From Actinomycetes bacterium (GTDB taxonomy: Bacteria > Actinomycetota > Actinomycetes > Actinomycetales > Cellulomonadaceae), in assembly GCA_021793115.1 (NCBI GenBank), contig JAJYTJ010000169.1, positions 1-8,114 on the forward strand: DNA of 8,114 bases. The letters run 5' to 3'. Position numbers and translations under genes: made by a program. This document shows, piece by piece, positions 1-4,681 of the stretch (positions within the stretch are counted from its first letter, which is position 1; each line of letters begins with the position of its first letter). The notes under the pieces are model-generated. The model made no database searches and was not told the origin of the DNA. It saw only the letters and a program-made list of their open reading frames with translations.

Positions 1-1
1 G

Positions 2-268
2 GATCAACGCCCAGTCCTCCAAAGTGATCACTCTCCGATCGTCGTGAGTGTTCACTTTTCGAGCGTCGCAACCGTCCAGTCTTCAGGCGTCGTCGACACC
101 GAGGCCGAGCTGCTACGCCGCAGCGCTGGACTCCTTATGCGCGTGGCGCCCGTGCTCCGCACCGCCGGCTTCACGGAATCCGAGTTGGGCGAGCTCGTCG
201 TGGTCGTGCAGTCACAACAGACCGTCGACCGCGACTACGCCGGGAGCTGGTTCTACGCGCTGCGCTGA
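2..268 (+). CDS. 3' end of an unidentified protein, possibly an endonuclease/exonuclease/phosphatase (EEP) C-terminus
   Basis: The reading frame is open from the left edge to a TGA at 266-268, so this is probably the 3' end of a longer gene. A GTG at 44 could be a start, but no Shine-Dalgarno sequence precedes it. The first residues visible include QSDHSPIVVSV. An SDHxP motif followed by a hydrophobic strand is how EEP-superfamily enzymes (Mg-dependent nucleases and phosphodiesterases) end, with the Asp-His pair catalytic. That match is short and could be chance. The remaining roughly 70 residues go past the usual EEP end. They hold a predicted helical stretch (TEAELLRRSAGLLMRVAPVL) and finish in YAGSWFYALR, and I do not recognise them. 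The gene converges on the minus-strand toxin-like gene, so it is not part of that operon. The coding call is moderate and the family assignment is tentative. Confidence 0.45.
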   Translation, partial: DQRPVLQSDHSPIVVSVHFSSVATVQSSGVVDTEAELLRRSAGLLMRVAPVLRTAGFTESELGELVVVVQSQQTVDRDYAGSWFYALR

Positions 269-548
269 ATAGCCAGCCGGCAGCGTCGAAGCCGCGCGCC
301 CCAGCGACCCGAGCTCCGGCTCGCGCAGAACCGTTCTTTGGAGTGCGTCGTCCAGGGCGGCGTCTAGGTGGTCGGCGGCCGGAAGGTTGCGGGTGCGTTA
401 TCTGCAGGGTGGGCAGGGTGCGGGGATCTGGCGGGGTGGCGGTCGGAGCGGGGAGCGTGAAGGTGGGTTGTCGGTCGGGGCAGATGGAGGTTGCTGACTC
501 GTCTGGCACTCGCCGGCAACCCGCGTTGTCAGGCCTCAGCGGTACCGC
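269..548. other. intergenic stretch between convergent genes
   Basis: This 280-base gap separates two convergent genes. It is strongly G-rich on the plus strand from about 361 to 490. I see no convincing gene or RNA gene. It holds the G-quadruplex motif listed separately. A perfect 10-base palindrome, GCGGTACCGC (539-548), directly abuts the stop codon of the minus-strand toxin-like gene. The palindrome could be the core of a weak terminator, but there is no T-tract. Confidence 0.6.
407..425 (+). other. four-tract G-quadruplex motif
   Basis: Four guanine runs (407-409, 411-413, 416-418, 422-425) are separated by loops of 1, 2 and 3 bases (T, CA, TGC). This satisfies the canonical G3+N1-7 pattern with very short loops, which favour a stable parallel fold. 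It lies in non-coding DNA downstream of the left-edge gene and downstream of the convergent toxin-like gene. Whether it forms or acts as a transcription stop is inference. Confidence 0.55.
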
Positions 549-1319
549 CTACCCGCGACGAGTCGCAGCCTCGAGAAGCGCCGCGGCGAGCGCAATCTCG
601 TCACGCCCGATCCCACCGCTGCCAACCGCCGCAAGGAGTCTGAGCGTGCGATCCACCTGCTCGACGAACCATCGGTGGGCGTGGAGTGCGGAGTCCGCCG
701 CGATGACCGGATCACATTCAGCAAGTTGCTGCAGCGCCGCATCGCGCGCTGACGGATCCAGCACGATGGTGACAATGTCCAGCAGGTCGGTTCCCTCCTT
801 GGCCGTGGAGCGGAGCAGCACCGCCTGGAGCTTCATGGCGACGAGAGGACCTGGTTCCGCTACCCGCGCCACGGCACTGACGACCGGATCACCGTCGGCG
901 CCGAGCACGACGATCTCCAGTTCGGTTGCAGTCCGAAAGGCCCAGGCGTGAGCCATCTCGTAGAGCCGATCCGTCGGATCGGCGATCTCATGGGCATCCG
1001 GCCGCTCGGCGACCTCGATGACGTCCACCTTCACCATGCCGCTAGGTGTGACGATCTCCACGCCAGCGGGGTCTCGGCGCACGGCGCCCGCCGACGCAAG
1101 TAGCACCTCAAGGAGCGGCTTGTCCTGACCGTTCGGGTCCAAAGCATCCAGATCGTTGGTCGCGCGATGCGCCCGCGCGACCCGACAGAGCACGGCGAGC
1201 CCGCCAACGATCGTGGGTGTCGTGCCGGACAACTCGGCTACGACGCGGATTGCCTCCACGATCCGACGGGTCTCGGTGCCGACGAGGTAGATCCGCGCCC
1301 GTTCCCTGCTACCAGACAC
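549..1319 (-). CDS. AbiEii-like nucleotidyltransferase, toxin-like partner of an AbiE (type IV) pair
   Basis: This is a 256-residue protein when started at GTG 1319. It has the hallmarks of a DNA polymerase beta-type nucleotidyltransferase of the AbiEii/AbiGii family: a GG pair (residues 39-40) in TIVGGLAVL, T54-N-D56-L-D58 as the metal-binding DxD, and a likely third carboxylate at D99 (VKVDV). A later helix, MKLQAVLLR...KEGTDLLD (162-181), resembles the conserved K...R...KD..D motif of the family. Known members are bacteriostatic toxins, and some modify tRNA. The gene overlaps the antitoxin-like gene upstream by 11 bases, which implies translational coupling. GTG 1319 is preferred because AAGGGG lies 7 bases ahead. 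A TTG at 1352 would add 11 residues and has a weaker GGGAG upstream. The catalytic residues look intact, so the enzyme is probably functional. The true target is unknown. Confidence 0.87.
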   Translation of the reverse strand: MSGSRERARIYLVGTETRRIVEAIRVVAELSGTTPTIVGGLAVLCRVARAHRATNDLDALDPNGQDKPLLEVLLASAGAVRRDPAGVEIVTPSGMVKVDVIEVAERPDAHEIADPTDRLYEMAHAWAFRTATELEIVVLGADGDPVVSAVARVAEPGPLVAMKLQAVLLRSTAKEGTDLLDIVTIVLDPSARDAALQQLAECDPVIAADSALHAHRWFVEQVDRTLRLLAAVGSGGIGRDEIALAAALLEAATRRG

Positions 1320-2346
1320 GGGTCCACCCCTTCGGCGGATCCCAAGCGGCAAGGATCTCCCTACCTCGACCGGCGTCCAGCGCTAGGTCGAGTGCGACAT
1401 AGAGCGGCGCCGCGAGGGGCCGTTCGTCGGACGACGTCGTCGGGGCGTTGATCCTCCTCGCGCACACATCGGGCACAGGCGCTACCCGCGCGGTGGACTG
1501 GACCTCATGCGGGCTTGACGCAACCCCGAGCAACGTACGCGCACGCGCAAGAATCGCCGCCGAAGGCACGAAGTAGTCAGGAGTTTGGTCTGCCCGCGCG
1601 GCGACAGGTGCCCCGTAGGCAGCCGCAGCAAGCGTGTCGGTCAGGGCCCAGCCGCTTGCCCCTTGGACATCGCCGAACCCGATCTCGAGTGCCTCGTTGA
1701 CCGGACCAGCACCTTCCCTGGGTCGGCCGGCCAACGTGACGCGGTCACCAGGCCATACGTCGGCGACGCGCCAGAACAACTGCGCAGCCGGCTTGTTCGC
1801 CGTGCCCTCAACAAGACCCTCGTTCCGGAATGACTTCAGGATCTCCGACACAGTGCCAGCGGAACGATCCAGTTGGCGTGCCAAACCGCGAACCGCATGG
1901 CTAGTCGTCGGTTCTGAGAGCAGTGCGCAGGCAACCTCTAGTCCAGCGGGGCTCGACAAGGGGTCTTTCGGCGACGGCCGCTCCCATGCGGCAGGGACGC
2001 GCGTGTCGATCAGGACTCCCGGCGCCTGCAGGTGCAGGGAGCCACGAAGATCGAGCCAGCCCCAACCAGCGCCCTGCAGCCACTCCCGCGCACTCTGCCC
2101 CACTCGATCTGCCACAACGACGTTGATAGTGGGCCGGTCGGGCGACGGTACGTGAATCTGCCTGGCCCAGTGCGCGGCGTCAGAGACCAACGCAGCGCGC
2201 TTCACCTCGATCCAGACCTTGCGGTCCCCCAGTGTGAGGACAAGGTCCGCCATCCGGTCGCGGACGGGCGGGCGCTCGGTCTCCGCCCCGACAGCTCGAA
2301 GCGCGTCCTCGAGGTACTTGATCGCCTCTTCTTCGCGCAGCCCCAT
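1309..2346 (-). CDS. AbiEi-like antitoxin/regulator with a PD-(D/E)xK-like N-terminal domain and winged helix
   Basis: This is a 345-residue protein when started at ATG 2346. The N-terminal part (about 1-120) shows D34 and E47-V-K49 in MADLVLTLGDRKVWIEVKR, the spacing of a PD-(D/E)xK nuclease-like fold. A further conserved-looking strand, GWGWLDLRGSLHL (94-106), follows. Residues about 130-195 form a winged helix-turn-helix, with the probable recognition helix in LDRSAGTVSEILKSFRNEG. The C-terminal half is rich in Ala and Leu and ends PLYVALDLALDAGRGREIL...WTRVW, a layout I associate with AbiEi-type proteins beside AbiEii toxins. The likely role is to repress its own operon and neutralise the downstream nucleotidyltransferase, which it overlaps by 11 bases. 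ATG 2400 would add 18 residues, but those codons coincide with a long palindrome and promoter-like boxes. ATG 2346 is therefore preferred and may be leaderless. Whether the nuclease-like domain is active is unknown. Confidence 0.82.
   Translation of the reverse strand: MGLREEEAIKYLEDALRAVGAETERPPVRDRMADLVLTLGDRKVWIEVKRAALVSDAAHWARQIHVPSPDRPTINVVVADRVGQSAREWLQGAGWGWLDLRGSLHLQAPGVLIDTRVPAAWERPSPKDPLSSPAGLEVACALLSEPTTSHAVRGLARQLDRSAGTVSEILKSFRNEGLVEGTANKPAAQLFWRVADVWPGDRVTLAGRPREGAGPVNEALEIGFGDVQGASGWALTDTLAAAAYGAPVAARADQTPDYFVPSAAILARARTLLGVASSPHEVQSTARVAPVPDVCARRINAPTTSSDERPLAAPLYVALDLALDAGRGREILAAWDPPKGWTRVW
1327..1332 (-). promoter_or_regulatory. ribosome binding site deciding the toxin-like gene's start
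   Basis: AAGGGG on the minus strand sits 7 bases before GTG 1319 and lies inside the last codons of the upstream antitoxin-like gene. It supports the downstream GTG over the TTG at 1352. It also means that ribosomes finishing the first gene cover this site. Confidence 0.6.
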
Positions 2347-2353
2347 GACGAGG

Positions 2354-2383
2354 AGTATATGGCGGTGTTCGATGTTCGGTAAA
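2354..2383 (-). promoter_or_regulatory. candidate promoter of the AbiE-like operon, leaderless
   Basis: On the minus strand a -10 box, TATACT (2354-2359, 5 of 6 to consensus), follows an 18-base spacer after TTTACC (2378-2383, 4 of 6 to TTGACA). Only 7 bases (CCTCGTC) separate the -10 box from ATG 2346, so transcription would begin at or next to the start codon. No Shine-Dalgarno sequence is present there. This fits leaderless expression, which is common in actinobacteria. Confidence 0.55.
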
Positions 2384-2395
2384 TACCGATCATCG
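2370..2395. promoter_or_regulatory. 26-base palindromic operator overlapping the -35 box
   Basis: Two 12-base arms flank a 2-base centre. The inner arms TCGGTA and TACCGA are perfect. A single T/T mismatch follows, and then CGATG and CATCG pair again. The palindrome covers the candidate -35 element and lies 24 bases before ATG 2346. Known AbiEi proteins autorepress through inverted repeats in their promoters, so this is the natural operator candidate for the winged-helix protein encoded next to it. Confidence 0.65.
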
Positions 2396-2400
2396 GACAT

Positions 2401-2712
2401 GCGATATCCAGACGCCCGGCGGGAGTTGAAGGCGACCCGCAGTACGGACCGGGAGGAGGTGGGTGGTCGTCGTGGTCAGAGATCTCCGGGGCACCGGTGC
2501 GTTTCGCGTCGAACCGGGGCACGCCCCGAGGAGCCGGGATGTGACGACTCGCAGTGCGCAAGGGTCTTCACACCTCGCAGCCGTGTGGACGGTATCGGCG
2601 GGTTGGGTCGACATCACGCACCAGCCCGCCACGAAGGAAACGGTGTCGTGGGGCGGGTGTCCGGAAGCCCGCCGCACGCACGCTGCCTACGTGCGCCTTC
2701 GGCATCCCGCTG
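2401..2712. other. intergenic spacer between recombinase end and AbiE-like operon
   Basis: These 312 bases lie behind the recombinase stop and ahead of the AbiE-like promoter. Reading frames on both strands give compositionally odd products with no recognisable domain or ribosome binding site. I see no excisionase-like gene and no copy of the tmRNA 3' end. The only structure I can support is the hairpin pair listed as a terminator. Confidence 0.55.
2652..2695 (-). terminator. tandem hairpins after the recombinase gene
   Basis: Two perfect 6-base stems lie in a row. CGCACG/CGTGCG (2677-2682 with 2690-2695, 7-base loop) begins 17 bases past the recombinase stop. GGCGGG/CCCGCC (2652-2657 with 2668-2673, 10-base loop) follows. 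Neither has a T-tract, which is common for actinobacterial terminators, so the call rests on position and pairing alone. Confidence 0.4.
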
Positions 2713-4122
2713 TCACGAGGATCGGCGCACTGAGACCGTTAGCCCGCTGAGCGCCTTCGCGGCCGCGTCTGCTGCCGCCTTCTGCTGGTCCGGCATCAGG
2801 TGCGCGTACGTCTCGGTCGTCGTGGTGATGGACTCGTGCCCCAGCCGACGCTGCAGCACGAACAGGTCCGTCCCGGCGGCGAGCATCCACGACGCGTGCG
2901 TGTGCCGCAGGTCGTGCACCCGCGGGCGCTTGGTCAGCCGCGGCGCGTCCGGGTCCGGCATGCCGTCCGCACGCACCGGATGGCAGGCCGCATCCAGCGC
3001 CGGCGTCCAGGTCGACGTCCAGAAGCGCGACGACGACAACCACTGCCCCGTCGTGTTGGTGAACAGCAGCTCGTCCGGCGCCTTGGTCGCCAGCAGGGGC
3101 AGCAGCACGTCGACGAGCTCGTCGGGCAGCGAGATCGTCCGACGAGCCCGCTTCGTCTTCGGCGGGCCGACGTAGTAGCGCGAGTCCTCGTCACGCTTCC
3201 ACGCCTTCGTCACACGGATCGTCGCCGGGCGTGCGGACACGTCGACGTCCCCGGCGGTCAGCGCGGTCGCCTCGCCGAACCGCAGGCCGGTGGCGACCAG
3301 CGTGAGCACCAGCGGCTGGTAGAACGGCGCGACCTTGCTCAGCAGCAGCGCGAGCTCGTCGCGCGTCAGCACCGTCATCTCGTCGTGCGTCAGCTGGGAC
3401 TTGGGCAGCGAGACGCCGACACAGGGGTTGTCGGGGCGGTAGCCGAGCTTTACGGCGGTCGTCATCGACGCCGACAGCAGCCCGTGGATGTTGGCGATCG
3501 TCTTCGGCGACAGCCCCTTGGCCAACAGCCCGCGGATGAAGCCCGCGACCTCGCGGTAGCCGACCGAGCTCACCGGCGCCGTGCCGAGCAGGGGGCCGAT
3601 GTGGTGGCGCAGGTACCGCCCGTACGACGCGCGGGCGTTCGGCCCGATCCCGGTCAGCAGGTCGATGTGCTCGCGCACCAGCGCCGCGATCGTCGGGCCG
3701 ACGAAGGGGGCCGACGAGGAAGCGAGCGACTGGCTCGTCGATGCCGCCGGCGCGCCAGCGAGCGGCGATCCGCTCGTCGATCGCGCGCCGGCCAGGGGCG
3801 ACCAACTTGTCGATCCGATTGTCGATCCGATTGTCGGTCGCACCCCGGCGGCCTGTGATCCGTTCGTCGATCGCTTCGTCGACCCCGGCGTGGACAATGC
3901 GCCCTCGTCGTGCGACGAGACCGACGACGCAATCCGCGCAGCTTCCGTCGCCTGCCCGTGCGCCGCCTCGAGCAATTCCAGCGCGACGCGCGCCTCGTTC
4001 TTCGACGAGTAGGTCATGGACGACTGGCGGCCCGTGCGAGGGTCGCGCCACAGCACCGCGTACGCGGTGGAACCGTCAGCCCGACGGCGCTCACGAAGGG
4101 ACGCCACGAGCCCGAGAGTCAC
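2713..4122 (-). CDS. tyrosine recombinase (integrase) of an ssrA-inserted element
   Basis: This 469-residue site-specific recombinase would integrate and excise the element. Residues about 8-57 resemble an arm-type DNA-binding domain (ADGSTAYAVLWRDPRTGRQS). Residues about 77-138 are a Ser/Thr/Gly/Ala-rich linker with internal repeats. Residues 143-240 form the SAM-like core-binding domain, and the rest is the catalytic domain. The full catalytic set is visible: R281 (TGLRFGE), K322 or K324 in the beta-hairpin, H403 and R406 (HDLRHTHASWML), H429 (LGHESITTT) and nucleophile Y439 (ETYAHLMP). It therefore appears intact and active. The gene begins 83 bases after the tmRNA 3' end on the same strand, the classic layout for elements that use ssrA as attachment site. 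GTG 4122 gives the longest form and GTG 4107 is an alternative. Neither has a clear Shine-Dalgarno sequence. The linker is longer than usual for the family. Confidence 0.96.
   Translation of the reverse strand: MTLGLVASLRERRRADGSTAYAVLWRDPRTGRQSSMTYSSKNEARVALELLEAAHGQATEAARIASSVSSHDEGALSTPGSTKRSTNGSQAAGVRPTIGSTIGSTSWSPLAGARSTSGSPLAGAPAASTSQSLASSSAPFVGPTIAALVREHIDLLTGIGPNARASYGRYLRHHIGPLLGTAPVSSVGYREVAGFIRGLLAKGLSPKTIANIHGLLSASMTTAVKLGYRPDNPCVGVSLPKSQLTHDEMTVLTRDELALLLSKVAPFYQPLVLTLVATGLRFGEATALTAGDVDVSARPATIRVTKAWKRDEDSRYYVGPPKTKRARRTISLPDELVDVLLPLLATKAPDELLFTNTTGQWLSSSRFWTSTWTPALDAACHPVRADGMPDPDAPRLTKRPRVHDLRHTHASWMLAAGTDLFVLQRRLGHESITTTTETYAHLMPDQQKAAADAAAKALSGLTVSVRRSS
3767..3872. repeat. 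four imperfect 16-base repeats in the recombinase linker
   Basis: Copies of GATCCGNTYGTCGRTC (plus strand) start at 3767, 3812, 3824 and 3857. The middle two overlap and arise from an exact 12-base tandem, GTCGATCCGATT, at 3809-3820 and 3821-3832. All intervals (45, 12 and 33 bases) are multiples of three, so the recombinase frame is kept. The encoded product is a GSTIGST-like run. Confidence 0.8.
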
Positions 4123-4136
4123 CCCGCGCGGCGCGA

Positions 4137-4166
4137 CGTGTCAACAGAACCGAGGTCCGTGTCAAC
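4137..4166. repeat. 9-base direct repeat beside the attachment site
   Basis: CGTGTCAAC occurs at 4137-4145 and again at 4158-4166, 21 bases apart or two helical turns. It lies between the recombinase start and the tmRNA 3' end, where arm-type binding sites for a recombinase or excisionase are expected. Read on the minus strand, each copy contains a perfect TTGACA. The pair could therefore instead be -35 boxes for the recombinase gene, although no good -10 box follows. Confidence 0.5.
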
Positions 4167-4178
4167 GAAATCAGCGCC

Positions 4179-4195
4179 GCGAGGGATGAACTCGC
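4179..4195 (-). terminator. weak hairpin behind the tmRNA gene
   Basis: GCGAG and CTCGC (4179-4183 with 4191-4195) form a perfect 5-base stem with a 7-base loop, starting 11 bases past the tmRNA 3' end. A moderately T-containing stretch follows on the minus strand. It may stop some tmRNA transcription, but it is short. Confidence 0.3.
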
Positions 4196-4205
4196 AGGTC
4201 AGACA

Positions 4206-4245
4206 TGGTGGAGGTGGCGGGAATCGAACCCGCGTCCGATGACGG
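4206..4245. other. presumed attachment site at the tmRNA 3' end
   Basis: The 3' part of ssrA (T-arm, acceptor strand and CCA) is a well-known target for tyrosine recombinases, and the adjacent recombinase points to it. The exact crossover cannot be fixed because the duplicate copy that would mark the other end is not in this window. The element therefore extends to the left. Confidence 0.6.
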
Positions 4246-4440
4246 GGAACCAGGGCTTCTCCGGGCGCATTCTGCATCTGATTTTCTCAGCCCCCACGAT
4301 CACGCAGACAAGTCGTGGACGGGCTCAGTCACCTGAAAGTCCCCGCAGCCCCGATGACGAGGGATACGAGCAGTGGCTCTCTAGATGACGTCAGCTACCG
4401 GGTCGAGAGCAACCCCGGGCTGGCGGACTTCACAGCTCGC

Positions 4441-4479
4441 TCAGGCGGCGAGGGCGAAGTCGGTGCTCTTGTTATTGGC
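4441..4479 (-). other. tmRNA tag-peptide reading frame
   Basis: From the resume codon GCC the frame reads A-N-N-K-S-T-D-F-A-L-A-A and then TGA. The ALAA ending is the degradation signal recognised by ClpXP-type proteases, and the TDFALAA form is typical of actinobacteria. The resume codon follows AAACACAGGT, and the surrounding bases (AATAAC) are the usual tmRNA context. Confidence 0.93.
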
Positions 4480-4622
4480 ACCTGTGTTTTGCGCGGATCG
4501 TTAACGAGATAACCGTGCGTCCTCGGCCCGCTTCTCCTGGCTCGACGACCACCGTCGAAACCGATCACCCCCATGTTCAGTTGTCAACGCATCGACGCCG
4601 GGGCGCCGCTGCGGCACCACCA

Positions 4623-4628
4623 AGTCTA
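4623..4628 (-). promoter_or_regulatory. possible -10 box for ssrA
   Basis: TAGACT on the minus strand matches the common actinobacterial TAGNNT -10 form. It would start a precursor with roughly 40 extra 5' bases, which RNase P could trim to the mature end at 4572. The -35 match (GGGACG at an 18-base spacing) is poor. A TTGACA also occurs close to the mature 5' end, but it is too near to serve. Confidence 0.28.
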
Positions 4629-4650
4629 CCGGCCCAACCAGCCGCCCGTC

Positions 4651-4681
4651 CCGGGCATTCCCGGCCGGCGCACCCCGCCGG
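4651..4681 (-). terminator. paired GC hairpins at the end of the MMPL exporter gene
   Basis: Directly after the stop codon, CCGGCG/CGCCGG (4665-4670 with 4676-4681, 5-base loop) forms a perfect stem. It is followed by CCGGG/CCCGG (4651-4655 with 4660-4664, 4-base loop). Two adjoining GC stems without a T-tract suggest an actinobacterial-style terminator that separates this gene from ssrA. Confidence 0.5.

Larger units (their letters stand above)
4206..4572 (-). ncRNA. ssrA: tmRNA (transfer-messenger RNA)
   Basis: This RNA rescues stalled ribosomes: it acts as alanyl-tRNA, then as a short mRNA that tags the unfinished protein for proteolysis. The 5' end reads GGGGGTGATCGGTTTCGACG, the standard tmRNA start. 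The 3' end reads CACCTCC-A-CCA after a T-arm GCGGG-TTCGATT-CCCGC. The 7-base acceptor stem pairs fully with one G-U. The 367-base length is normal. The tag frame is at 4441-4479. CCA is encoded in the DNA. The gene is complete even though an element sits directly behind it, so the element restored the 3' end on insertion. Confidence 0.97.

Noticed and set aside
343..951. A plus-strand open frame of about 200 codons opposite the toxin-like gene
   Set aside because: It overlaps the clear nucleotidyltransferase frame and has a low-complexity Ser/Ala/Arg product without a convincing ribosome binding site.
2401..2712. A second copy of the tmRNA 3' end as the opposite attachment site
   Set aside because: A by-eye comparison of this gap, and of 269-548, with 4206-4245 shows only short G-rich resemblance and no continuous match.
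2390..2750. Small open frames on both strands in the recombinase-antitoxin gap, considered as an excisionase
   Set aside because: No helix-turn-helix, no ribosome binding site, and composition unlike the neighbouring proteins.
2800..3858. A plus-strand open frame of about 350 codons opposite the recombinase
   Set aside because: The recombinase frame on the other strand has every catalytic residue. The antisense product is Arg-rich with no recognisable domain.
3767..3872. A CRISPR-like array
   Set aside because: The repeats are only 12-16 bases, unevenly spaced, overlapping, and kept in frame inside the recombinase gene.
4206..4240. A stand-alone tRNA suggested by the T-arm and CCA
   Set aside because: The matching 5' acceptor strand lies 350 bases away with a tag frame between, so this is the 3' end of tmRNA.
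4315..4512. A 65-codon plus-strand open frame
   Set aside because: It lies wholly inside the tmRNA gene on the opposite strand.
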